Below, one piece after another: positions 35,551 to 44,453 of a DNA stretch of 64,000 nucleotides. The notes beneath the pieces are model-generated. The model saw nothing but the letters and a program-made list of their open reading frames with translations. It had not been told where the DNA came from and searched no databases. The translations under genes and the position numbers were made by a program. Source of the stretch: Pedobacter panaciterrae (GTDB lineage Bacteria; Bacteroidota; Bacteroidia; Sphingobacteriales; Sphingobacteriaceae). The stretch's first letter is position 1; every line of letters starts with the position of its first letter. The stretch lies in assembly GCF_013204795.1 (NCBI RefSeq), contig NZ_JABMKW010000016.1, positions 496,001-560,000 of the forward strand, in the 5' to 3' direction.

Positions 35551-36705
35551 TTATTTATACGAGTTACTGATCCGGCCTATCGCCTGCTCAAACCTGGAAA
35601 GATCGCCACAAAGACTGATCCGGATGTACCGATTTCCCTGACTGCCAAATATGCCTCCCGGGGTCAGAAAAACATTTGCTCCGTAAAGGATTTCATCGCT
35701 AAGGGCATAAGCATCCGGGTAATGATCAGGTATTTTTGCCCAAACAAATAAACCAACCTGTTTAAGCTCATAGCTGCAGCCCAGAATATCAAGTATACGA
35801 TATACCTTATCTCTCCTTTGCGAATAGATGCTGTTGATAGAATTGTACCAGTCAGTCCCAAGACTTAAAGCCTTTGCTGCCGCCATTTGCAGCGGCTGGA
35901 ACATTCCGCTATCCATATTACTTTTAAACCTCAACACCTCTTCAACCCGTTCTTTTGATCCGCAAAGCATACCGATGCGCCAACCCGCCATATTATGAGA
36001 TTTACTCAAGGAGTTCAGTTCCAGTACCACTTCTTTAGCACCAGGCACCTCCAAAAGGCTTACAGGATGATCATTTAGAATGAAGCTGTATGGATTATCA
36101 TGTATCAGCAAGATTTGATTTTCTTTTGCAAAGCGTATCAGGTTTTCAAACATCCCGGCATTTACCTGCTGCCCGGTAGGCATGTGCGGATAATTCACGA
36201 ACATTAGCTTCACCTTGCTCAAATCCGTAGCGGCCAGTGCCTGGAGATCGGGATACCAGTTTCGCTCCTCCTGTAAGAGATAAGTTACAGCTTTGCCTCC
36301 TGCCAGTTTAACTGCACTGGCATAAGTAGGGTAACCGGGATCCGGGATCAATGCTTCCTCACCCTCATTCAAATAAGTCATACAGATGTGCATGATCCCT
36401 TCTTTAGAGCCAATCAGGGGCAATACTTCGGTGTCAGGATCAAGCGTTACCCGATACCACTTTTGATACCAATCTGCAAAGGCCTGTCGCAATGCAGGTA
36501 TGCCTTTGTATCCCTGATAACCATGTACACCTGGCTTTGCAGCCTCTTCCTGCAATGTCCTGATCACATCCGGATGCGGTGGAAGATCGGGACTCCCGAT
36601 GCCTAAGTTAATGATGTTTTTGCCTTCTTTATTCAGGGATTCTATCTCCCTAAGTTTTTGGGAGAAGTAGTATTCACTAACCCCCTCCATTCTTTTTGCA
36701 ATCAT
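35551..36705 (-). CDS. Class I/II pyridoxal-phosphate aminotransferase
   Basis: Cytoplasmic PLP enzyme, 384 aa, which with tyrA next to it probably transaminates 4-hydroxyphenylpyruvate/phenylpyruvate. Alternatives are LL-diaminopimelate or aspartate aminotransferase-like activity. The PLP lysine is Lys235 in SLSKSHNMAGWRIG. The usual NYPNNPTG motif reads NYPHMPTG. Other family marks are INLGIGSPDLPPHPDV, PLIGSKEGIMH, PDPGYPTY and the C-terminal arginine in RYIRISLC. First gene of a two-gene operon; the usual companion pheA (prephenate dehydratase) is not in view. Upstream 36706-36930 is a 225-nt AT-rich divergent promoter region. Confidence 0.88.
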   Translation of the reverse strand: MIAKRMEGVSEYYFSQKLREIESLNKEGKNIINLGIGSPDLPPHPDVIRTLQEEAAKPGVHGYQGYKGIPALRQAFADWYQKWYRVTLDPDTEVLPLIGSKEGIMHICMTYLNEGEEALIPDPGYPTYASAVKLAGGKAVTYLLQEERNWYPDLQALAATDLSKVKLMFVNYPHMPTGQQVNAGMFENLIRFAKENQILLIHDNPYSFILNDHPVSLLEVPGAKEVVLELNSLSKSHNMAGWRIGMLCGSKERVEEVLRFKSNMDSGMFQPLQMAAAKALSLGTDWYNSINSIYSQRRDKVYRILDILGCSYELKQVGLFVWAKIPDHYPDAYALSDEILYGANVFLTPGGIFGSQGNRYIRISLCGDLSRFEQAIGRISNSYK

Positions 36706-36930
36706 GATTAAAAATTACTTTTACCCCGAAACAGTGATAACCGAATTAATTCAGACAGTAAATATCTATAGATTCGTTTTGATGTTGATCTGTAAAAAAC
36801 TGTTTTCTTTCAAGCCATAAAAATAGGTTTTTAATCGAGAAAATTAAGTCATAATTTTTACATAAGAAATTTCATATGAGTAAATTTAGTTGTATAGCTT
36901 TATCATAAAATTCAGCTACCCAATATTTCG

Positions 36931-38112
36931 ATGAAAATCAATGCGAAGCCCTTATTGATCACGTTAACTTTAGGTATTTTAACTGCAATAGGCTCGATCT
37001 CCATTGACATCTATTTACCGGCATTTGGTGTAATGGCCAATTACTTTAAAGTACCAATTGTTCGTATTGAAGGTACCGTAACATTGTTTCTGTTCGGCAT
37101 GTCCTTTGGCCAATTGTTTATTGGTCCCATGTCTGATGTGTGGGGCAGAAAAACCCCTTTAAGAGTGGGGTTAGCAGCGTATGTCCTTTGCAGCATTTGC
37201 TGCGTAATTACCAGTTCTTTCCCTGTATTTCTGACACTAAGGTTTATCCAGGGGCTTGCAGGAAGCGCTTGTCAGGTCATCTGCAGGGCATTGGTAGGTG
37301 ATATTTATAAGGACAAAAATGCAGCCCATGTATTCACTGTTTTACAGATCATAATGGGGGTTTCGCCAATATTGTCGCCAATAGCCGGCGGGATGTTAGC
37401 CGAAGCATCCACCTGGAAATACCTATTTCTAATTATGGCAGTTGTTTCGGGAGCAGGACTAATAGGATGTTTAACTATTTTACCCGCAGGAAAACCTCCG
37501 GCTGCTGATAAAAAATTCTACCTTCCTGTCATATTCAAAAACTATATCTATTGCATAAAACATCCCGCATTTATTAATTATGCAATAGTAAGAGCCATTA
37601 GCAATAGCGCAGCATTCTCCTTTATTACGGCTTCGCCATTTATATTTACACAGATTTATGGGTTAAGCAAAAAGCAGTTCGGCTTTGTGTTTTCCGGTTT
37701 TGCGATAGGAATAATTGCTACCGGAATACTCAACACCAGACTGCTGAAACATTTTGAGGTTCAAAAAATCACAAAACTTGCAATGATGTGCCAATTGGTT
37801 ACAGGTTTAATAATGATAATCGTATTATATTTTAATGGGCCTTTCGCTGTTTTATTGGCATTGATCTTTATATTTTTAGCTATGCTTGGCTTGATTCTAC
37901 CCAACACTACTTCTTTATATATCGGAGCCATTCCATCATTCAGCGGATCAGCTTCTGCACTGGTAGGAGCCGTAAGTTACCTATCTGCTTTTTTGATCAC
38001 ATCAATACTAAGTATACTTTACAATGGTACAGCCTACCCCATGATCTTAATGATGTATTGTTGTGCCGTTGTGGCTTATTTATGTTTGCAGCATAAGCAT
38101 CTGGAAAGGTAG
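36931..38112 (+). CDS. Bcr/CflA-family MFS drug efflux transporter
   Basis: 12-helix drug/proton antiporter, 393 aa. Evidence is the opening helix with the SIDIYLPAFGVMANYF segment typical of Bcr/CflA proteins, motif A (GPMSDVWGRKTPLRVGL), and the GSACQVICRALVGDIY and GVSPILSPIAGGMLAE segments in helices 4-5. Divergent from the aminotransferase and convergent, 5 nt apart, with the AraC regulator gene at 38118. One of two such pumps in this district; the second, at 40122, is only distantly alike. Confidence 0.88.
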   Translation: MKINAKPLLITLTLGILTAIGSISIDIYLPAFGVMANYFKVPIVRIEGTVTLFLFGMSFGQLFIGPMSDVWGRKTPLRVGLAAYVLCSICCVITSSFPVFLTLRFIQGLAGSACQVICRALVGDIYKDKNAAHVFTVLQIIMGVSPILSPIAGGMLAEASTWKYLFLIMAVVSGAGLIGCLTILPAGKPPAADKKFYLPVIFKNYIYCIKHPAFINYAIVRAISNSAAFSFITASPFIFTQIYGLSKKQFGFVFSGFAIGIIATGILNTRLLKHFEVQKITKLAMMCQLVTGLIMIIVLYFNGPFAVLLALIFIFLAMLGLILPNTTSLYIGAIPSFSGSASALVGAVSYLSAFLITSILSILYNGTAYPMILMMYCCAVVAYLCLQHKHLER

Positions 38113-38117
38113 TGACC

Positions 38118-39023
38118 TTAGGCAGTTCTATATTTCGATGGTGACAACTCGGTATGTTTCCGGAAAAAATTATTGAAATGCGAGGGTTCTTCAAAACCCA
38201 GACAATAGCTGATTTCAGAAATGTTCCAGTCTGTATGTTTCAACAACGCTTTAGCTTCGCTTGCAATCCTGTTTGCAATATAGTAGCTGGTCGTCTTCCC
38301 GGTCGTCTCTTTTATGGCCCTGTTAAGGTGGTTAACGTGAACGAACAGCCTTTCAGCAAAGTCTTTGGCCGAACGCATATTAAATCGTTGTTCAGCCGAT
38401 ACAATCGGAAACTGACGTTCCAGAAGCTCCGAAAATACAGCAGTAATTCTGGCATTGGCATCATTGGTATGATACAGGTTTTCGGTAGGCTCCAACTTTA
38501 GCGCATAATGGATCATTTCGGTTACATAATTCAACAACAGGTCCCGTTTGTATTTATAATCAGATTCCATTTCCTTGATGATCTTTTTAAAGATCACTGA
38601 AACTTCCTCTTTTTGCTGCTCATCAAGAATATAGCATGGTTTTCCACCAATGGTAAACATGGGGAGGTCATTTAAGCTACCTCTCAATTTTTCACTATAA
38701 AAGGCTTCTTTGAAAATACAAAAGAAGCCTCTATTTTCCTTCGATGCACATTCCATTTTATAGGGTACCTGCGGGTTGAAAAAGATGAGTGCAGTACCAT
38801 CGATCTTTATCGTTTTGTCGGCATAATGATAAAGGTTGGATCCGGTAACCAGGCTGATCTTGAAAAAATCCCTACGTGCATATTCAACAGTTGAATTTCC
38901 TTCCGGAGTACTGATGTCTTCCAATACAAAGGCATTAAAATCGCCAATTGCTTTTTGTGCATCGCTGGCAACGCCTGCGAATTTGTGCCTGTAAAAATCT
39001 TCTAAAGTTTCTATTTCAGCCAT
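38118..39023 (-). CDS. AraC-family transcriptional regulator
   Basis: 301 aa. The N-terminal part (about 1-170) is an effector-binding cupin-like domain (IKIDGTALIFFNPQVPYKMEC). The C-terminal AraC helix-turn-helix pair (about 200-300) has AKDFAERLFVHVNHLNRAIKETTGKT and the closing NISEISYCLGFEEPSHFNNFFRKHTELSPSKYR. It lies 61 nt after the SDR gene 39085-39933 in the same direction and may be co-transcribed with it, so that SDR is the likely target. Ligand unknown. Confidence 0.9.
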   Translation of the reverse strand: MAEIETLEDFYRHKFAGVASDAQKAIGDFNAFVLEDISTPEGNSTVEYARRDFFKISLVTGSNLYHYADKTIKIDGTALIFFNPQVPYKMECASKENRGFFCIFKEAFYSEKLRGSLNDLPMFTIGGKPCYILDEQQKEEVSVIFKKIIKEMESDYKYKRDLLLNYVTEMIHYALKLEPTENLYHTNDANARITAVFSELLERQFPIVSAEQRFNMRSAKDFAERLFVHVNHLNRAIKETTGKTTSYYIANRIASEAKALLKHTDWNISEISYCLGFEEPSHFNNFFRKHTELSPSKYRTA

Positions 39024-39084
39024 ATGTTTTTTACCTGATCAAAAATAAAGATATTCCTGCAATTAATAACCTGTTGTCAACCTG

Positions 39085-39933
39085 CTATTCAAAGCCGGTG
39101 GCCTTACCAATATATGCCAGCTGTTCCATTTCTTTTTGTACAAATGCTATCTTAGCGTTGGCAAATTCGTAGGCATCCTCACCAAGAAACAAATGAACCG
39201 GAGGGTTTTCCATGTCTGCTACGCTGATAAAGGCTGCAGCAGCTTTTTTCGGATCACCAGGTTGATTCCCGTTAATATCCTGTTCGTGGGCAGCCTGAAC
39301 CGCTCGTACCTCAGCATACTCCTGCATTTGATTTGATGGTACATTTAGCGAGGAATCACTTAGAAAATTGGTCCTGAAATATCCTGGTGATACTACCGTT
39401 ACTTTTACACCAAAATTTTTCACTTCTTCCCTCAATGATTCTGAGAAACCATGAACTGCAAATTTTGTAGCACAATAGATTCCAAAACCAGGGAAAGCTC
39501 CTGTAAAACCACCAATAGATGCGATGTTAAAGATGTGCCCGGAACCTTGTTTGCGCAGATACGGCATTGCCTTCCTAATCACATTTAAAGAACCAAATAC
39601 GTTGACATCGAAGTTTTGCCTGCTTTCCGCATCTGTCAATTCCTCAAGGGCGCCCGCTAAGCCATAGCCTGCATTATTCACAATGACATCCACCTTTCCA
39701 AAGCGCGCCACAACTTGTTCGATTGCAGCTGAGACACTTTCTTCATTCCTAATATCAACCGATAAGGGAAGAAAATTGTCATTTTCAGTACCTATTGCAT
39801 TTTTTAAGTCCTGGATGCTTCTGGAAGTTGCAGCGACCTTTTGTCCTTGTTCCAATAACTGTATTGCAAGTGCTAATCCTAATCCCTTCGAAGCTCCTGT
39901 AATGAACCATACTTTTTGAATTGTTTTATCCAT
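39085..39933 (-). CDS. SDR-family oxidoreductase
   Basis: NAD(P)-dependent short-chain dehydrogenase, 282 aa. The cofactor motif TGASKGLG is at residues 12-19; NNAGYG and the catalytic YCATK follow. The long C-terminal part (VSPGYFRTNFL, FISVADMENPPVHLFLGEDAY) matches the subfamily often called 'oxidoreductase, SDR family' next to AraC regulators. Substrate unknown. It heads a unit with the AraC gene. The 188-nt gap upstream (39934-40121) contains the terminator of the next gene. Confidence 0.88.
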   Translation of the reverse strand: MDKTIQKVWFITGASKGLGLALAIQLLEQGQKVAATSRSIQDLKNAIGTENDNFLPLSVDIRNEESVSAAIEQVVARFGKVDVIVNNAGYGLAGALEELTDAESRQNFDVNVFGSLNVIRKAMPYLRKQGSGHIFNIASIGGFTGAFPGFGIYCATKFAVHGFSESLREEVKNFGVKVTVVSPGYFRTNFLSDSSLNVPSNQMQEYAEVRAVQAAHEQDINGNQPGDPKKAAAAFISVADMENPPVHLFLGEDAYEFANAKIAFVQKEMEQLAYIGKATGFE

Positions 39934-40075
39934 GATTATTGCTTTTTAATTTATGTAAACAAAGGTAAGCCCTCATGGAAACGCAATGATTGCAGAGAAC
40001 AAATGAATACTTGCAAAATTCAAACAATCGTCCTGTTACAAAATGAGATGGTGGAAGCACTCGGAATACTTAAAA

Positions 40076-40106
40076 AGGTAATCCAATAATGTTTATTGGA
40101 TTACCT
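40076..40106 (-). terminator. Rho-independent terminator of the MFS/SDR operon
   Basis: Perfect 14-bp stem AGGTAATCCAATAA / TTATTGGATTACCT with a 3-nt loop. Read leftwards it is followed by TTTTTAAG. It ends the operon coming from 42179. Confidence 0.88.
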
Positions 40107-40121
40107 CATTTTGGAATTTAG

Positions 40122-41342
40122 TCAGGCAAAAGCAGTCTTCAGCTCATTACTCACCCGTACCTTTCTGTATCGGTTAAAAGCAATAAACAGTATGCCCATA
40201 ACCAGAATCAAAGAAATGTTTGCTATCCCCAGTAAAGTCTGGCTTTTAACAGCATATAAATTTGCAAACCCATAGCTAAATACCGAGCTAACCATATACA
40301 TGGCACCACCGGTAAGTCCGCTTGCAACACCTGCATTTTTTGAAAAGCGGCTAAGGCAATAACCATAAATGATGTTGAAAATAAAACCACCGCACATATG
40401 TATACAGATCGTGAAGCCTATCAATGTATAAATATTACTACCAAAAGGAACTGTCAATATCATAAGGAACACTAAACTCACCTGTACGATAAGAGCGGTA
40501 ACAACCTTTTTAGCCAGGGGCTGTTTAATAAGCGATTTGGCAATGATCCCACCAGTCATGATAGAAAAACCAGATAACAATGAACTATAGCCCGTAGTAA
40601 CAGCAGAATAACCAAATACACTTTCTATAATAAAGGGGCTCGACAAACTGTAAATAACCACCATGCCAAAGCAAATGCCAATAATCGCCAAACCAAGGAT
40701 AAAATCGGGTGTTTTTAGCATGCCACTATAAGTCTGTGCAATTGACCTGATCTTAAACGGATGAAAATGTTTTAAAGATTCGCCGCTGTAGATGAGTTCC
40801 AAAATTAAAAATAGAAGCGACAACACACCAAGGAAATAGAAGTTAGATTGCCAGCCAAAGACACTTTGCAAGTATCCCCCTAAAAATGGCGCCATAATGG
40901 GAGCACATGCCCAGATAATGGCAAACAAGCTGATGTAATGCTTTAATTTATCTCCCGAATAGATATCAACAAAATAGGCACGCTTTCCTACTACAATAAA
41001 GGCAATGGTGATACCCTGAATAATACGCATTGCATAAATAACATAAATATTGGGTACAATGGCAATAACAAAACTGGTCAGCGAAAACAGTGCGAGTGAT
41101 ACAATACCGATCCTAAAACGTCCGAAGCTATCCAATATGCTTCCAATAAAAATCTGGCTTACGCCTATACTAAACATAAATAGTACCAACGAAAGCTGAA
41201 TAGCGGATGCTGAAACATGCAAGTCTTTTGCCATCGCCGGAAGTGAAGGCAAATAAATATCTGTAGCAAATCCCGACAATGGAATCAACGACAGGGCTAG
41301 CACAGTACTAAATCCCTGGTGATTTTCTTTTAAAGTTTTCAT
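40122..41342 (-). CDS. Bcr/CflA-type MFS transporter
   Basis: 406-aa multidrug-type transporter with about twelve helices. Opening SLIPLSGFATDIYLPSLPAMAKDLHVS matches Bcr/CflA proteins, with motif A-like GSILDSFGRFRIGIVSL and MAPFLGGYLQSVFGW in helix 5. It starts 12 nt after the SDR gene 41355-42179, so the two are one operon. That operon is probably repressed by the TetR protein encoded upstream, since a matching operator lies just before the SDR gene. It ends at a strong hairpin (40076-40106). Confidence 0.88.
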   Translation of the reverse strand: MKTLKENHQGFSTVLALSLIPLSGFATDIYLPSLPAMAKDLHVSASAIQLSLVLFMFSIGVSQIFIGSILDSFGRFRIGIVSLALFSLTSFVIAIVPNIYVIYAMRIIQGITIAFIVVGKRAYFVDIYSGDKLKHYISLFAIIWACAPIMAPFLGGYLQSVFGWQSNFYFLGVLSLLFLILELIYSGESLKHFHPFKIRSIAQTYSGMLKTPDFILGLAIIGICFGMVVIYSLSSPFIIESVFGYSAVTTGYSSLLSGFSIMTGGIIAKSLIKQPLAKKVVTALIVQVSLVFLMILTVPFGSNIYTLIGFTICIHMCGGFIFNIIYGYCLSRFSKNAGVASGLTGGAMYMVSSVFSYGFANLYAVKSQTLLGIANISLILVMGILFIAFNRYRKVRVSNELKTAFA

Positions 41343-41354
41343 TGTTTTCTGCTA

Positions 41355-42179
41355 TCAATTGCTTCCGTGTGCGGCTTCAGAAACAGCTTTCCACTCTTCA
41401 AAGCTGGCCAGACGTTCTTCATAAACTTTTTTTACCGAAGGATAAGCAAAAGACCCTAACAATAACCTTAGTGGTGGATGAGGTGCATCTACTAATTTAA
41501 TTATGGCTTTTGCAGTAGCTGCTGGTTGTCCAAAAAAACCAGGAACGGACACAGCCTTCTGAAATGCATCTTTTACCGGACTATATATCTCCATAGGTTT
41601 TGCTTGAAAAGCCGACTCGCCGGACCAGTCTGTTGCATAGCCATTGGGCTCTACCAAAGAAACGTTAATGCCAAAGGCTTTCACTTCCAAAGCAAGTGTT
41701 TCAGTTAAACCTTCTACAGCAAATTTGGAAGCATTGTAAATCCCCAATACCGGAGCTGCTATTAAACCTAAATAACTTGATACCTGAATAATGTGTCCGG
41801 CCTTCTGCGCGCGCATAATCGGTAACACCGCTTGTGTTACCCAAAGCACGCCAAAGAAATTTGTTTCCATTTGGCTCCTTGCTTCTTGTTCAGAAGTTTC
41901 CTCAACGGCTCCAAACAGTCCATACCCAGCATTATTGATCAGTACATCAATTCTTCCAAAATGTTCCTTCGCCCTATTTACGGCTTCAACGCAGGCCTGG
42001 CGATCGTTAACATCCAATTGAACAGGCAATACCTGATCCCCAAATTGATCGCTCAGGCCCTGAAGCGCTTCGATGTTCCTTCCTGTAGCTACTACCCGAT
42101 CACCACGTTTTAGAAATGCCTCTGCCCAGATTTTTCCAAATCCCCTGGAGGCTCCTGTGATTAAAATTACTTTTGACAT
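41355..42179 (-). CDS. SDR-family oxidoreductase (TetR-linked)
   Basis: NAD(P)-dependent short-chain dehydrogenase of 274 aa. Cofactor motif TGASRGFG at 8-15, NNAGYGLFGA, catalytic YNASK. It opens the operon with the MFS pump (12 nt apart). The 70-nt gap to tetR holds the inverted repeat AGACCAATCGGTCT (42219-42232), a likely TetR operator 40 nt before the start codon. The pairing suggests detoxification: reduction of a toxic carbonyl compound plus export. That role is inference. Confidence 0.9.
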   Translation of the reverse strand: MSKVILITGASRGFGKIWAEAFLKRGDRVVATGRNIEALQGLSDQFGDQVLPVQLDVNDRQACVEAVNRAKEHFGRIDVLINNAGYGLFGAVEETSEQEARSQMETNFFGVLWVTQAVLPIMRAQKAGHIIQVSSYLGLIAAPVLGIYNASKFAVEGLTETLALEVKAFGINVSLVEPNGYATDWSGESAFQAKPMEIYSPVKDAFQKAVSVPGFFGQPAATAKAIIKLVDAPHPPLRLLLGSFAYPSVKKVYEERLASFEEWKAVSEAAHGSN

Positions 42180-42213
42180 TGTTTCTTATATTAATTGTTA
42201 AAACTCAGCACAC

Positions 42214-42232
42214 AAAATAGACCAATCGGTCT
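42214..42232. promoter_or_regulatory. TetR operator-like site before the SDR-MFS operon
   Basis: AAAATAGACCAATCGGTCT, containing the perfect inverted repeat AGACC-N4-GGTCT. A near-identical site lies upstream of tetR (42854-42872): both share AAAATA-R-ACCA-W-TCGGTCT, 17 of 19 positions equal. Confidence 0.65.
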
Positions 42233-42249
42233 TTAATTTGACAAAAAAA

Positions 42250-42831
42250 TTATATTAAATACGACTCAAATTCAAGTTTGATGGCCTCGTGGATAATTCG
42301 CATTTGCTCATCACTTTCTAATACCCTTCTGAACAAAATAGCACCTTCAATCATGGCAAAAACTTTTATGCTAAAGTTCTTCGGATTCACCGTGGCTGAT
42401 ATTTCATGATGGGCAATACCATCAGATATGATATCAAAAAATCTTTTTTGCGAGGACCGGATTGCTTTCTTTACATATTCTTTCATATTAGGATGGGTAT
42501 CATCAGACTCAACGCCAAAGTTCAGAATAGGGCAACCTCCCTCGGTGTTTTGAATCTCTGTATAGGCATCCAATAAATTTAAAAATTTTTCTTTCGCGGT
42601 TCCTCCACGCAACACAGCTCTATTCAATTGATCGGCAAGCTTCTCTGTCAGGTATAAAAAGGACGCTACACATATTTCATCCTTACTTTCGAAGTTTCCA
42701 TAAATACCGCCTTTGGCCAGTTTTGTTGCCTCCATGATGTCACTAAGCGAAGTACCGGCCATTCCTTTTCTGTTGATAATGGAAGCCGATTTCTCGATAA
42801 TAAATTTCCTTGTCCGCTCTGCCTTATTCAT
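42250..42831 (-). CDS. TetR/AcrR-family repressor
   Basis: 193 aa. The N-terminal helix-turn-helix (about 8-55) reads TRKFIIEKSASIINRKGMAGTSLSDIMEATKLAKGGIYGNFESKDEI, a standard TetR DNA-binding domain. The C-terminal part is a ligand-binding helical domain (CPILNFGVESDDTHP). It is followed at 70 nt by the SDR-MFS operon in the same direction. Matching inverted repeats before tetR and before the SDR gene indicate self-repression and control of the pump operon. Confidence 0.92.
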   Translation of the reverse strand: MNKAERTRKFIIEKSASIINRKGMAGTSLSDIMEATKLAKGGIYGNFESKDEICVASFLYLTEKLADQLNRAVLRGGTAKEKFLNLLDAYTEIQNTEGGCPILNFGVESDDTHPNMKEYVKKAIRSSQKRFFDIISDGIAHHEISATVNPKNFSIKVFAMIEGAILFRRVLESDEQMRIIHEAIKLEFESYLI

Positions 42832-42853
42832 TACTTAAATATTAGAGGAAGCA

Positions 42854-42872
42854 AAAATAAACCATTCGGTCT
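42854..42872. promoter_or_regulatory. TetR autoregulatory operator-like site
   Basis: AAAATAAACCATTCGGTCT, located 22 nt before the tetR start and matching the site at 42214-42232. It also overlaps the end of the gap to the DoxX gene. Inferred site for the TetR protein. Confidence 0.6.
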
Positions 42873-42888
42873 ATTTTAACAAATGTTT

Positions 42889-43389
42889 TCATCTTTCTAT
42901 TGTAAAATTGCTCATAAAATGGGTAATCCAGTAGTCTACGGACCATGCGCCACTCCCCTTAATGATAATGATAAGCAGGATTGATAAGAGCAATATAAAA
43001 TATTCAATGCCTTCCCCCTTTTTCCTGCCAGTCCAGTTCATCGCCCAGCCATCAGGGGCGTGCACCACAATGGCCGCAGCAAAGATGATAAAATTACCTA
43101 TCGCGGCTACCCTGCCAAGGCATCCAATAATCAGTCCTATACTCCCCAATGTCTGGGCAACAATGACCAGACAGGCTATTAATACAGAAACCTTCTTAGC
43201 TTTAAAATCTGCTAGCGTTCCTTTAATGCCTATTCCTCCTCCCAATGGTGGAAACCATCCAAAGAGCTTTTGCATGCCATAAGGCAAAATGATTACGCCG
43301 GCCACCACCCTAAGGATGAGGGGAACATAATCATTGCCGGTATAAAAGATGCTGTCTATCATAAGGAGAGAATAAGCTAAAGTTAGCAT
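42889..43389 (-). CDS. DoxX-family membrane protein
   Basis: Small inner-membrane protein, 166 aa, with four helices and the DoxX pattern LILRVVAGVIILPYGMQKLFGWFPPLGGGIGIKG, then FIIFAAAIVVHAPDGWAMNW. Relatives sit in redox/thiol-stress complexes; no catalytic role is defined. An internal Met at residue 10 (43362) could be the real start, since the first nine residues are atypical. Divergent from the AraC-type gene at 43499. Confidence 0.88.
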   Translation of the reverse strand: MLTLAYSLLMIDSIFYTGNDYVPLILRVVAGVIILPYGMQKLFGWFPPLGGGIGIKGTLADFKAKKVSVLIACLVIVAQTLGSIGLIIGCLGRVAAIGNFIIFAAAIVVHAPDGWAMNWTGRKKGEGIEYFILLLSILLIIIIKGSGAWSVDYWITHFMSNFTIER

Positions 43390-43498
43390 ATTAATTAATT
43401 TTCATTCGTTTCTCAAGATCATTTCCAAATGAATTATGATCTTGACTATTCTTGCTACCTTTAGTGTAAGATTGTTAAAACTACCCCTTCCAGAAATT

Positions 43499-44350
43499 AT
43501 GTTGTCGAGTACGCTTATAGAAAAAGAGATTAAGGAATCCTTCTCTATCCATTTTTTTGCAGATAGACAATATGAACACCCATCGGCATCTCGGCTTGCT
43601 TATAACCGGATAATTCTGGTCAGTACCGGGCTTGGCACGCTAAAAATAGATGACCATACGTTTAAAATTTCATCGTCCGAACTTTTTCTAATTTCAAAAG
43701 GGCAGGTCGTAAATTTTAAAAAAGGCAGCAAATTTACTGGTTACGAGCTCAGTTTTGGTGATTGCTTTTGGGAAAAAGCTCCTTCAAGCGCCAATAATTG
43801 TAAGGCTGTACTGTTCAACAATGCCTCTGCAAACCAAATGCTCCCACTCATAAAAGAAGACCATGAAGAACTTAGTTCGCTGTTCAAATCTTTATGGAAT
43901 GAATTCGCAAGAGAAGAATATATCAATAAGTTGGATGCAATGGCTGCCTATCTAAAAATTATCATGATAAAAATAGCTAACGTAAACGCATCCCTTGCAA
44001 GTGGAATCGACAATTATGAGAATCAGCTCTACAGACAGTTTATTGAATTGATAAGTGCACATTATCAAAGCTCACATGAGGTAGCGGCATACTCGAAGCT
44101 TTTAGGTATTTCTGCCCGAAAACTGGCCGATCTATCAAAACGTTGCAGTGGTAGAGGAGCCAAGGATCTCATAAATGGACAGCTTATTGCAGAAGCAAAA
44201 AGGTCTTTACAGTTCTCCTCTATGCCAATTAAAGAAATTGCACTTCAATTGAACTTTGCAACGCCGGACCAGTTCAGTCATTTTTTTAAGAAGAACGTAC
44301 AGGTATCGCCCAAAGATTACCGGATGCTTTTTACAAACCTTGGTAGGTGA
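43499..44350 (+). CDS. AraC-family transcriptional regulator
   Basis: Regulator with an N-terminal cupin-like sensing part (IILVSTGLGTLKIDDHTFKI, SSSELFLISKGQVVNF) and C-terminal AraC domain (VAAYSKLLGISARKLADLSKRCSGRGAKDLI and EIALQLNFATPDQFSHFFKKNVQVSPKDYR). An in-frame ATG at 43436 would add 21 residues (MILTILATFSV...), which are hydrophobic and unlike the family, so I start at 43499 (MLSSTLIEKEI), giving 283 aa. Divergent from DoxX; that gene, or the HD-domain gene downstream, is the likely target. Confidence 0.85.
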   Translation: MLSSTLIEKEIKESFSIHFFADRQYEHPSASRLAYNRIILVSTGLGTLKIDDHTFKISSSELFLISKGQVVNFKKGSKFTGYELSFGDCFWEKAPSSANNCKAVLFNNASANQMLPLIKEDHEELSSLFKSLWNEFAREEYINKLDAMAAYLKIIMIKIANVNASLASGIDNYENQLYRQFIELISAHYQSSHEVAAYSKLLGISARKLADLSKRCSGRGAKDLINGQLIAEAKRSLQFSSMPIKEIALQLNFATPDQFSHFFKKNVQVSPKDYRMLFTNLGR

Positions 44351-44429
44351 TCATCTAACCAATTACACATTTGCAGCTTTTAACATGTGATTAACGGATT
44401 TTAACATTCCCTATGCCATAAGACGGCGG

Positions 44430-44437
44430 TAACTTTG
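44430..44437 (+). promoter_or_regulatory. Possible -7 box of the HD-domain gene
   Basis: TAACTTTG fits the Bacteroidota -7 consensus TAnnTTTG exactly and lies 16 nt before the ATG at 44454. No clear -33 TTG is seen, so this is weak evidence. Confidence 0.35.
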
Positions 44438-44453
44438 GGAAAACAAAAAGACG

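Noticed and set aside
43436..43498. Longer AraC start at 43436
   Set aside because: The added 21 residues are hydrophobic and unlike AraC regulators; the start at 43499 fits better.
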